A program made the translations under genes and the position numbers. DNA of 64,000 nt from Fomes fomentarius (lineage: Eukaryota > Basidiomycota > Agaricomycetes > Polyporales > Polyporaceae), in the NCBI GenBank assembly GCA_022606135.1, contig JABYQN010000001.1, positions 1,984,001-2,048,000 on the forward strand, given 5' to 3'. The notes below the pieces were generated by a model. That model saw nothing but the letters and a program-made list of their open reading frames with translations, had not been told where the DNA came from and searched no databases. Of the stretch, positions 1 through 10,930 are shown piece by piece; within the stretch, counting starts at the first letter, position 1; every line of letters begins with the position of its first letter.

Positions 1-1572
1 CCAGAGCCCCCGCAGGCCCAGATCAAGTTATGTAACACCTGCCGCTGTCCCCTCTCCGCCGAGGCCGTCAGCATCCCTTTCCTCCTCCAAGACACATCTG
101 ACCCACAGCCTGTCGATGCGACTATTGTCTGTGCCTCGTGTCGCTCTCGTATCCCCCCTCTGCCTAGGGAAGGTCTGTTTGCCGAGGTGGAACGGGAGCT
201 TATGCGTCGTGCCGCATCATTGCAGCCTGCAGGCAATGAGGCCCAGTCACAACAACAACACGACTCCGACCAACTCCCGAGCACGCCGAGTCCTCCGGCC
301 ATTGAACTTTGTTCGTCGCAGGATATCACCATGGACGCACACGCCGCCGTTCCCCGCCTATCCACCACCCCAACGGTAGAGGTTCCAACGACCTCATGCC
401 CCCCCATCTCCGCCACCTTTCATACCAACATCATTGTTTCTTCCCGTAATCCGCAAGTTTCTTCACCTTCACCTCTTCGCCCGACCCTCTCCCCGATTGA
501 TACCACTGGGGCATCCTCATCCTCTCAAGCGCCGGTCGCCCAACGTGCGGAGTCCCACAACACGGGCAGCCGACAACGTTCTCATGCCCAGTCCTCGTCA
601 GCACCGGATCCTCTTTCGGACATTACGCGTCTACGCGTTCGCTCGCAAGGTCATCACTGTCTCTATCCTGGCGCCACTTTCCAGGGCACCCAGAAGAGCG
701 GCAGAAATAGCTACGATGTCAACGTGACCATAGTGGTGCGTGTTGTCTCCCTTCCACGTTTGCAGGAACAGTGATCGTTACCCCAATCATCACAGGACGT
801 CGACTTTTCCTCATCGCACCTGTGCGGATACCTCCGAATCCGGGGTCTGACAGATGACTGGCCAGAGCTCACGACCTACTTCGACGCTGAGATAATTGGC
901 AGTCGATATGGTTTCCTGACCCGCAACTGGGGCGCTACGGAGCAGGAGGATATGGTCCATTGGGCGCGATTCCCCGCTTTCCGGCACGTCAAGAACGAAC
1001 TCAAGAAGCCCCACTTGACTATGCAAGATTCCCTCAATCGTGGCGCAGTGTTCATGCGGTGGAAGGAGAAGTTCCTTGTTCCAGACCACCGCGTCCAGGA
1101 CATCAACGGTGCAAGCTTTGCTGGTGAGTGACATCATCATCTGCCGCCCTGCGTCTCTTAGCCGATCTTGACTGACGATCCACGCTCGCGCCGTCCCTAG
1201 GGTTCTACTATGTGTGTGTAGACTTTAACCCGCAACAGTCAGGGATGATGCAACTTCCATCTCCCGTGGAGGAAAGCCCAGAGATCTCCACTTCTCCGAC
1301 GGCCACCACGGCTACGAAGCCCGATACCCCCATGCGGTCCAGACGAATTTCGATCAACCGTGGTGCCCGTAGAGCTGGCCGGTCCGCCTCACGGGGAAGT
1401 CCTACGAATGTAGCAACGATGAGCGGGTTCTATTTCCATCAGAACTCTGAGCCGTAAGTAAACTCCTGAAAATAAACGCGCGTGAGCGCTTGCTAAATGG
1501 AACGACAGATACCAACAACTGTCTCTTGTACATGTGCCAGAGCACACGAGCTCGTGCTTTGAGTTCCGATGA
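1..1572 (+). CDS. GID4: GID4/VID24 substrate receptor of the GID/CTLH E3 ligase (5' partial)
   Basis: This is the degron-recognising subunit of the GID/CTLH ubiquitin ligase, which in yeast binds N-terminal proline of gluconeogenic enzymes and sends them to the proteasome. The frame is open from base 1, so the start lies upstream. Four exons are visible: 1-735, 796-1123, 1201-1453 and 1509-1572, and their phases agree. The C-terminal VID24 beta-barrel is clear: PGATFQGTQKSGRNSYDV, then LCGYLRIRGLTDDWPELTTY, FLTRNWGA, VFMRWKEKFLVPDH, ASFAGFYYVCVDF, and a final VPEHTSSCFEFR as in human and yeast GID4. An insert of about 65 Ser/Thr/Arg-rich residues interrupts the late part of the domain (about 1236-1425). 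The N-terminal part in the window has two CxxC pairs (CNTC, CASC) followed by low-complexity sequence; I do not know this from the core family. The identity is secure, but the full length is unknown. Confidence 0.9.
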
Positions 1573-2136
1573 TGACCGACGTTGACTGAGGCGTGCATCG
1601 CTTGTAGTGTGCTATAAAAGGTGCTCCTCCAGCGATGGGTGTACCGGCATCCTGTGAAGCCTGTCTTACGACATCGCCCGTGGCGTTTTGCCCAATGTGC
1701 TACCCGTAGGTCTAGTCGCATCTATCGAAATATCCTTGGACCTGCTCTCGTTTACCATGTTCCCGCTCGTCGTGCTCCAACATCATTCATACCAGCTGCA
1801 TTACATGCGTTCTTTTGTGTACTATCTCCAGTTTGTGCGTGCCTGTAGTGCCTGCATCTTTGTTGTATGACTGTGCAATCCATCCCTCCTCCTGAATGCA
1901 TCATATGGGCACATGTGCGGGACCGCTGTGTGATGCCCGTCTGATGCTGGAATTTGTGAGAATAGACTGCTGGTCACCGACGGACGAAACGGGTAAGCGA
2001 CCCGGCGAGTGCCGAGAGAGGAAAGCGAGTTCCTGGTCGCCTTGAGCTCTCTCTCGCCGCCTGGTCGACCTCCTCTCTCTCTCCTCCGCCGTTCCTCCCC
2101 GTCCCTTCTGTCCGCACACCCGCCGACGTCCCCGTC
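1573..2136. other. Intergenic region between GID4 and casein kinase I
   Basis: I see no gene here. It holds the GID4 3' flank and the casein kinase leader. The last 100 bases before the kinase ATG (about 2040-2136) are strongly pyrimidine-rich (CTCTCTCT runs). Such tracts are common just upstream of start codons of well-expressed filamentous-fungal genes, so I read this as the core promoter and 5' UTR. Confidence 0.5.
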
Positions 2137-4289
2137 ATGTCCTCACACAATTCATCCTCCTCCAACAACGTGGTCGGTGCTCATTACCGTGTGGGGAAGA
2201 AGATTGGGGAGGGCTCGTTCGGGGTTATCTTCGAAGGTCTGTCCTCGACCCGTAGTCTCATCCGCGTGCCATGGAATGGAGTGCGGCCGACGTGGCGCGC
2301 GCAAGAGCAAGGCTGATCGCTGTATGCGTGCATAGGCACGAATCTGCTCAACTCCCAGACTGTCGCCATCAAATTCGTATGTGGCCAATCTCTGTCCTTG
2401 CCTGGCAAGAGTTCTCACCTTTCGGTCCTAACGCACGTCTCTACCACCACTTGTCGTGTACCTCGCTTCCCGCAACTTTTGGCCATGAATCGCAGGAACC
2501 GAGGAAAGCGGAAGCTCCCCAGCTGCGCGATGAGTGTCGTTCATATCGCATCCTTGCCGGCTGTCGTCAGTACCCCTTCTGCCTTGTAACACACGCCTTG
2601 GCTTCATCTCACATTCCCCCATTGTCTGGCATCTCTCGCATGCAGCCGGTATCCCGCAAATATACCACTTCGGCCAGGAGGGCCTGCACAACATCCTCGT
2701 CATCGATCTCTTGGGCCCGAGTCTAGAGGACCTGTTTGATATGTGTGGGCGGAAATTCTCCATCAAGACAGTCTGTATGGCGGCGAGGCAGATGGTACGT
2801 AGCCACAAAACAGGATTTCCTACCGCACATTGACCCACAAACCACCGGCCCCGACCTTCTCTGTCCGCTGCATCACCTAGTTGACCCGTGTGCAGACGGT
2901 CCACGACAAGAACCTCATTTACCGTGACATCAAGCCGGACAACTTCCTGATCGGACGCCCCGGTACGAAGAATGCGAACGGTGCGTGCGGCCGAGGCTTC
3001 GCGGCGTTATTATCGCGCTGGTTCTGATGGGCGATACGGTGACAGTGATCCACGTCGTCGACTTTGGTATGGCGAAGCAGTACCGCGACCCCAAGACGAA
3101 GCAGCATATACCGTACCGGGAACGAAAGAGTCTAAGCGGCACGGCTCGGTACATGAGCATCAACACTCATTTGGGACGCGGTACGCCGCTATATGTCCAT
3201 CGCACGTTCCACTTGGACTGACGTGGAGCGGCGGTATAGAGCAATCTCGGCGAGATGATCTCGAGGCGCTGGGTCACGTCTTCATGTATTTCTTGCGCGG
3301 CAGTCTACCATGGCAGGGTCTGAAGGCCGCGACAAACAAGCAGAAGTACGAGAAGATCGGAGAGAAGAAGCAGACCACACCTATAAAGGAGCTGTGCGAG
3401 GGTTTCCCTGGTATGTATCGCATTCCTGGGACGAACGTCCTCGGGTTTCGACTTACACGTTTACAGAGGAGTTCTCTATCTATCTCAACTATGTTCGGAA
3501 GCTTGGGTTTGAGGAAACACCTGATTATGACTTCCTTCGAGAGCTGTTTGCTAAGATTCTGAAGAACAACGGTGATGTTGAAGATGGCGTTTATGACTGG
3601 AACCTGCTGAACGGTAAGGCGCATGGTCCGGTTCCCCGAACGTGCCCCAGAACTGAATGGCTCAATCGCGAACAGGTGGGAGAGGCTGGGAAGTTTCAAC
3701 GGTGGGAATAGGCCTCGAACCTTGTGGGGAAAGGTTGTCGCTAACACGCATGGCACCACAGGGCCAAGGACAGAACCAGATCCTCGCGCAAATACAGAAC
3801 ACCCCTGCGACGGCTGCGCAGCAGTACGACCGCCGAAGAGACGACCGACAAGGACGACGCGCATCGCAGGCAGGGAACCCTGTTGTGCCCCCTTCGCCCG
3901 CTCTCGTCCGTGCCGGTTCCAAGTCGCGGCATCCGGCAGCCCTTACCGCCGGCGGCGTCGCTGGCACTCCGGGCCAGATGTCCGCGGAGGCGCAGATCGG
4001 CGTCCCTGTCCCACAACGGCGAATCAGCCAGCAGCACTCCGCATCACATCCGTACGCCAACGTAGGTTACGACTCTTACGGCCGCGACGAATACTCGGCG
4101 AGCCAGCAACCATATGGCCGCGCATCACCGATGGTATCCAGCGTCGGCGCCGCCCCGCCTGCGCTGAGCAACGTCCGCGCGATCGGTGGCGAGGTTGGTG
4201 TCGCGCACGGTGGCGACTATCACGGTCAGCAAGAGGCCGAGCCACAGCAGAGCACGCTGTGGAAGGTCCTCACATGTCGATGTGGATGA
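2137..4289 (+). CDS. YCK1: Casein kinase I, Yck1/2-Cki1 type
   Basis: A Ser/Thr kinase of the CK1 family, plasma-membrane Yck branch, which in yeasts acts in nutrient sensing, endocytosis and septin function. I resolve ten exons: 2137-2236, 2336-2376, 2496-2562, 2646-2794, 2881-2980, 3046-3180, 3240-3410, 3467-3613, 3676-3701 and 3762-4289. They sum to 487 residues. Visible motifs: glycine loop [21 protein letters not shown] with the ATP-binding lysine, [20 protein letters not shown], catalytic [28 protein letters not shown], and the CK1 signature [20 protein letters not shown]. The kinase core ends at DWNLLNGGRGWE as in yeast Yck2. The tail (about 175 residues) is Gln/Ser/Gly-rich and ends in TCRCG, whose two cysteines are the likely palmitoylation site, although Yck1/2 proteins usually end in CC. 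Exon 3676-3701 is only 26 nt. No catalytic residue is missing. Confidence 0.93.
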
Positions 4290-4828
4290 GCATGCGCGCG
4301 CGCGTTACGTTACCTTTCATGTATCTGGCACTGCATTCGCACTCGTCCGTCCTGTCCTTACCTCCGCATTTCATGGTCTCCCATATCTTTTTGGTTGTTC
4401 ATTGCTGGATTATTGGCCTCACGATTGGTTGCTCTTTCTCCCTCTCCCATGGTGTTCTCTGTCTCTCACTCATTCTCGTTACCCGCGCTCCTGCTGTCTT
4501 CCGTACATCACCAACCTGATACCTGCTCGCAATATTCTTTTCTGTACACACCCGATCTCGATCGCTCCTGTCCATTGCTATCCGCTCCACCGTGCGTACC
4601 TCACCCCACCCACTTACCCTCTTCACGCTTACAATTACAGTCCGGCATAATATGCTAATACATCCGATGATTAGTGTCGACGCAGATGGTAGTAGTACAC
4701 ATCTGACAAATCACATGCATTCGAAAGAACTGCGACATGGTGGATTGAGATTACATGGAACATTTGGGACGAGGTTCGCGATGATAAGAATGCGCGTTAT
4801 ACTTGTACAGGGCGCGTGTGCGAAAAGA
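4290..4828. other. Intergenic region between convergent genes
   Basis: This is the shared 3' flank of the casein kinase (plus) and the JmjC gene (minus). It is pyrimidine-rich on the plus strand near 4400-4640. I see no coding pattern or RNA gene. Confidence 0.5.
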
Positions 4829-7800
4829 CTATTGGCGGAGGGGTCGAGAGTTCTTAGGGTTACTAGCACGTCGAAGAGCTCGTGGAGCCATAGGAGCAGA
4901 AGCACGCGACTGCGTGTTGGCTGAAGCTGCTCTCTTGTCGTTGGCATCTAACGGGCGGCATTGTCAGCGGGTCAGCGCGTGGGCTCGGGACAACAAACAA
5001 ACGATGTGTCTCGTACCTGCTTCTGCGAGCTCGCTCTCGTGGACATCTGCGTGCGAGCGCAACTTGTCCGGAGACGGAGGGAAGCTGTCGGCCGGGGACA
5101 CTGTCGCAGCCCCTCTTGTGCTAAAGCGATCGTCTCTGTCGTCCGAGTCGACGTGGGCGATGGACGAAGAAGGCCTGTCCTCGCTCCGCTCTGCAGTGCG
5201 GCGCGGCGGCGGCGGCGTGGACTCGGTTTCGGGATACGCTGCATCATCGCCACGTTAACGCACATTCACTACACGGGAAACAGACGACCAACCGAGAGAG
5301 AAGTCTTTCTGCATATCGGGAGATCGGCTCCTCTTGCTGGGGCCGGGCCATTGGTCGATGACATGGCCACCATTGCCGCCGCGGGAGCCCCCGTCTTGAC
5401 GCGCAGGGCTGCGAGATGCCTTGCGCCTGCCATGAGAGCTGTCGCTCTTGTCGCTCTTGTCGCTCTTGTCGCTCCCGCGTTGGTCACGGTCGCGGTCGCG
5501 GCTGCGGCTGCGGAGCCTCCGGTCTGTACTGGGACTGCGACTACGGCCTTGGCCAGATGGCTCTCCGCGTTGGTACGAATTGTAAGAAGGTTGATGCTGG
5601 CGCGATTGACTCCGCGACCCCCAGTTGTTGAAATTGGGGACCTCACAGTTGCCGTTGCTGACAGGGGGTCTATGCCCATGGTTTCTTCCGTATGTGCGGG
5701 GGTTCGAATCGTTCCTGTGTTCGCCACGATCCGAACCATGCCACTGGCCTCGATGGTTGTTTGGGGGCGGCACGGGAGGATGTTGTTGCCACGGAGGAGG
5801 CGGTGCGGGAGGATGTTGTTGTTGCCACGGAGGAGGCCCTACGTAAGGGGGCATCGTCTGGGGTTCGCGTGCTCCATTGGGGAATTGAGAAGGGACAGGG
5901 GGATGGGAAATCGGGTACTAGATAGATGGAATTGATCAAAAGTGGGAGCCTTTGCCAGTTACAATACAACTTACCTGTCTGCCACCGTCTTGTTGGGGTA
6001 GTCTAGGCACCGAGGGACCAGGTTCGGAGTTGTGACCAAGGAGGAACGTGCGATGTTCTTGATAGACAACCGGTTGTTGTCTGAGAGTATCGTCCAACAC
6101 ATGTTTGGCCATCTCGTAGAGTTGGGGCATGATGGTTTTGACGCGCTCTTCAACCGCTGCCTGCACCTTTTTCTCGATGACCTCGTCCGAGAGAAACGTC
6201 TGGTGCGCCGAGACTTTATGGTCCAGCTCGCGAATGTGCGATGCCGTGTGGGCCCTCTCTTCGCGCTCCTTCTTGTGATCATTGTCAAACCTGACCTGCG
6301 CCTTCTCCATCTCTGCAATCTGCATTTCGGTCGCGCCGTGTCGAAGGACTATCGTCTGGACCTGTTCGCAGATCGCAGTCATTTGTCCTCGCAGCTTCTC
6401 CACCTCCTCCAACGCAGGGTTGACTGTGGCTTGAGGGGCCATCAAATCGGCGTACATCGTCTCCGTCAGTGTACGCATAGCGTTCGCCAAAGCGATTTTG
6501 TGCTCTCGTCCGGGAGGTACATCGAAGCTCGGTGCAGGATAGAGGCCTACGGGGAGAGGGGCTGCAAGACTAGAGGCCGCAGGTGGAAGAGCCACAGGAG
6601 TCGACGCCTTCGTAGATCCAGGTCCGGATTGGGAGCCGGGCGGGATGTCTTTGGTCGTAACAGAGGCAAGAACCGCGCGCGGCGTGGATTGGGTGTCGTC
6701 TGCGACATGTTCGGAAACCGGCTTGTCGATAATGGCGGTAGACTTTGAAGAACATGTGAGAGGAGTAATTGGCGCAGGTTCATCCAATCGGCTTTCAACT
6801 TCTTTGCTATCCTCAGACTCCAAGCGTACTCTCTTATGCGCCTTGCGATTATCGAGAGGCTTCTTGTGCGCCATGAGCCCCAAATCTGCGTTTCTGATTC
6901 CCGGAGGACCAGACTTCGGTTCGGAGCGCTTGCGCTTCATAGACGTTTTCGATGTTGAAGGCCGAGACGAAGATGTCGCAGTGGGGATCAATGTCGAGCC
7001 TTCGGGGTCATCTGCTGTCTCTGGACGACGAATAACAGTGCGAGAGAGCTGTACTGATGGCGGAGGAGTCGTGGACATGACGATGTCTTCATCTACAACG
7101 TGAAGCCCTGGGACAACTGGAACGGTCGCAGACGCCTGGACCAGGGGGGCGGTGTTACCGTCCGAATTTTCGTCAGGGTCGGGTGAAATGACCCGTCGCC
7201 ACTTGCGCGAGGACGGCCGTTCTTTCAATGACGCTTGAGTGAAGATCGGTGCGTCTGTCTGTGACCGCGATAATGCGGACACAAGCGCGCTACCATACGA
7301 TTCTTCCACGTGGTCGTCACTGTAGGTAGGCGAAGCCCTCTCCTAAGAGATCGATGTTAGAAAAGACGCGACTGGGCAAGTGCCGATGGCGTACCGAACG
7401 AACAACAGACGATCCTGACTTGCTCCTCTTCCGTAGCGATGAGCTGGCCGGGACCTGGACGTAAGCAAGGTTCGGACGCATAACATGGCCAAGTGCATGT
7501 CCTTCACTGTCACTGTCGCTGATTGAGATGACCTCGTCGTCGACCTTCGCGGGGCTATTGAACGAGCTGTTCAGAGGGGTCAGCGGAGATCCAGAGTTTT
7601 GAGTGGCTTGGGAAGGCATGTTGTCCGACTCCAGTTCTATGGGACGTTTCTGCGGTGTGTGGAGGTTGTCATCAGCAGAAGTCGGTACCTGTGAGTTCGC
7701 GAGACGGTCAATAACACTGATAAAGCAGGAAAAGTATGTTGGATCAGTACTTCGCGCTCCTGATCATACCAGCCAATTTGCATGTGCGAGTGGCCAGGCT

Positions 7801-10487
7801 TGCACCAGGGAAAGCTCCTCGCCGCCACCAACAGTCGTTGTTTCACTTTAGGGCCCTTGACGTCGTACAGCTCGAGAGTCTTTTCCTTGTTTGCATTTGC
7901 GTTCTCCCTGTGTGTTTCATGCCAAGCCTCATTGCTCTTGCAATGCGCTAGGATTGCTTCTGCACAGTGCGAGCCCATGCGGAGAAGATGGAAGAAGCAT
8001 CGGGTGCCATGGCATGGGGAACAGTGAAGGCCCTCAATGAAGCGTATTTCATGACTAGTCCCTCTTCCCGCCTCTCCTCGGCACCGACGGGAAGCCTCTA
8101 ACTAATCATTAGACAATTTGACGTCAGATAGACCTGGAGCCATAGGTATGGGCTGACCTTCTCAGGAGGTGTCTCCGTTCTGATGTTTCGCAATGTGCAA
8201 GCCGCCTCAAAGATGCAGAGCCTCCTCCCACCTTCGTAGATGTCACTGTGTACTGACAATGAGCGCGTGTCGAACTTACATGAGTACTGTAGAGAAATCG
8301 CACCTTTCGTTCATGTACGCGATGTTCTTATTGTAACCTATCTGCGCCTTTCTCGGTGGTATTACTTCCGCGACCAGCTTGAACGCACGATTGCGGTCCT
8401 GCAGCAGCACTTCGAAGGGTCGGCATTGCATAGGCTCCATGATTTCGCATACGCAAGATCGTCCCTCGATGTAACATCCGGGGCACACAAGTAATCCGTC
8501 TCCCGGAAGGATTTCGGCCTTGGACCGTTCTTGCTCTGAAGCACGACATTTCCGGCACTCAAAGAAGCTCTGAAAGATATCAGCGCCGCAGAAATCACAG
8601 GCCATGTTGCACGAGATGCGCCGGTCCTGATCTTTGCTATCGTGCGACTCTGACGGGGGCGCGATGCGGATCCGGCTGGATCGGGAGGGGCTGGAGGTGA
8701 GCGACCAACCAGAGTTGGAGTTTTCAGTGAAGATGTGCTCGAGCGAGCTGTGACGCGAAGAGTACTCCTCGCGAAGCACCTCGTCGAACAACTTCAGGAG
8801 GGTCTGAATGCGCATTGCAAGGTCGGATTTGTTCAGCTGAGATTGCGAGGTGTCGGGCGTCGGAGAAGAGCGGGGACTATCTTGGGAGGAACTGTAGTCC
8901 AAGTCCACAAGAGCGCCAGCGTCTTTCTGACTTGAGGTACCTTCTTTCTTGGGCGCGAGAATATCTTGGAGACCGTCAGAGTGGTCGACCAAAGCTCGGT
9001 ACAGTACGGTCTTCACCCGATATTGTTCTGGACGGCATACTCTAAGAATTGCGTATGAGTACTAGCCACGAACGTCTAAGATATATTTACCTGCGGTAGA
9101 TGGGGAGCTCAGACTGTAACGCGGTCTTCAGGTCCTTAAGTGTCATGCGTGACCAGCTCGTCTTCATCGCAAGCCCTCCCCGGTTGACGACTTGGTGTAC
9201 ACTCCGCGAAGGCACAAGCACAAGATCGCCCACCTTCTGTTCGGCAACGTACACGGTGAACGGAGCTTGTCCAAGCTCCTCAGCAGTGGTAACGTGAGTC
9301 TCCCAGTCGAGCTCTGAGCGAAGTTCCTGCTGGAAGTACTTGGCGGCATCGGCGGCGGCGTTTGATGCCGTCATAAACCAGAACGAAGAGCCGTCGTTCT
9401 CGGCGAAGCACATGAGATTGTGCCCAGAGGAAGCGCATAAATCCTTGTGTGCAGCCGTGTACGTGTCACCGATCCCGAGATAACATAACAGTGACTCCAC
9501 TGCTTCCTATTTCCAGAGACATGATTGACTGTGAATTGTACGTCTATACTGAGCAATGAGGAACACGCACTGAGGGGTATAGGTGGCGGAGGAGATCATC
9601 TTGACAGCCCGGAAGGATGTGGGGCGGTAATGCACCTAGGAGCCATTCTCGCCATTCAGCAGGGCACTCTGCGTCTTTCCAGTAGAATCTTGCGGTTTCT
9701 AGGATAAGGACTGAGTGACTGATTATTGACAAGGTGTAGATCATGCAAGCACCTCCGGGTACGTGATACGACTCCTGAGCGCGAGAGGCCGCGATGAATT
9801 GAGAGAAGGACATAGGAGTGTCCTTGCCGTTATGAACATTGCGGACATGGATCTCTACATGCATGAAGGAAAATGGGTCAGAGTCTGATCCGTGAATAAG
9901 ACATCCCCGAACGAACCTTTGTCGCGCATATTTTCCAACATCCATTCCAAGCTCATAATCTTCCCGCACCAGCTGGGAAGCTTGTGCCAATCTTGAATGA
10001 TCAAAGGCTCACCATGTTCGTCGTATGCTTTAAGCGCTAGGTCCATGTGTGCATGATCGAGCGCAGACACTCTCCGGACCTCCCTGAAATTGCGATAATT
10101 CGCGCACAGTTTGGAGACACTCCAGCCATTGCAAGTTATAGGTGGGCCCTTTTGCTCGGGGTTCTTGCCATCAGACGAGGGGACTGGAGCCGCAGGTATG
10201 TAGTCGCCCTGACTCTGGGTCTCTCGCGAAGGCTGGGAAGAGGGACCGGCAGTAGCAGGACTAGCCGGAGCTGCCGCAATACGAGATGGCCTAGCGCGAG
10301 AAGGGGTAGGCATAGGTGTTTGACGACGCGGGAGGGGGACCTTGGGGGTAGCAGACTGATTGGCCGCTAGTATCTTAGCTCGGGTTGCCTCCATGGTTAA
10401 CCTCGTGGGGGACCCCGTCTCACACGGAGACATCTTCGCAACAGGCGTATCTTTCTGAAGGGACGTGAGATGGAGGGGGAGAGGCAA
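4829..10487 (-). CDS. JmjC-domain protein with Cys-rich and coiled-coil regions
   Basis: A predicted Fe(II)/2-oxoglutarate oxygenase, probably a nuclear histone demethylase. Twelve exons, read downward: 10487-9917, 9854-9753, 9698-9571, 9506-9091, 9041-8304, 8245-8158, 8101-7751, 7688-7395, 7342-5975, 5917-5275, 5238-5017 and 4947-4829. They sum exactly to 1,679 codons plus stop. The JmjC core has YLGIGDTYTAAHKDLCASSG, giving the HxD iron ligands, and VPSRSVHQVVNRGG with the distal histidine. Next comes a CDFCGADIF..CRKC..CPGCYIEGRSCVC zinc-binding stretch and a second Cys/His cluster (CSPCHGTRCFFHLLRMGSHC). The C-terminal half has a basic KRKR stretch, a coiled coil (about 6130-6430), a proline/tryptophan-rich PPPPWQQ segment and an Arg/Ser/Asp repeat. 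ATG 10433 is an alternative start. The intron 5239-5274 is only 36 nt. The precise demethylase class is not assigned. Confidence 0.82.
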
Positions 10488-10930
10488 GATAGCGGTGGGA
10501 TGGAAAGACTGCTCTTATGATCAATATTGAATGATCGCTCTGGGCGTATTTGGCGTTTGGCGCCCATAGAGATGCGTGACCGTCGCCTGTGCAAAACCCA
10601 CCACGAGGCTCCCCTCGTCCACAACCTATGCTCTGCTGTGCTTCTCTGTCAATCTGCAATGTCCCCTCTCAGCCTCAGAATTGACCGCGTCACTTTTGGT
10701 CCGTTGCGACTGGCCAGACTCTCACCGTGTGCTGCAGCGTGACTGTGTGATTGTCACAGACGCGTCCAGGTGCGTGACAAGGCGCGACAGAGCGGCAGGC
10801 GTAGTATTCTCACCCTCTTCAACCTTCCTGCTGTCTCCTCCAGCACCCGCAAGCTGCTGCGTGATATCACATCACCTCCATATCTCTGGTGCTCGTCTGA
10901 ACCATCTTCATCTTTCTTTTCAGAGTCTCG
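10488..10930. promoter_or_regulatory. Divergent promoter of the JmjC gene and the Zip3-like gene
   Basis: This 443-bp interval separates the start codons of two divergent genes and must contain both promoters. I see no gene in it. It holds one ACGCGT box (10760-10765) and a pyrimidine-rich stretch next to the plus-strand ATG (about 10800-10925). Confidence 0.55.
10760..10765. promoter_or_regulatory. ACGCGT (MCB-type) box
   Basis: A single exact ACGCGT lies 166 bp upstream of the Zip3-like start codon. In fungi this hexamer is the binding site of MBF-type factors that drive late-G1/S and premeiotic S-phase genes. A hexamer occurs by chance every few kilobases, so function is inference only. 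Confidence 0.3.

Noticed and set aside
5695..5720. tRNA-like GGTTCGAATC sequence
   Set aside because: It lies within the JmjC coding frame and no acceptor or anticodon stems fold around it.
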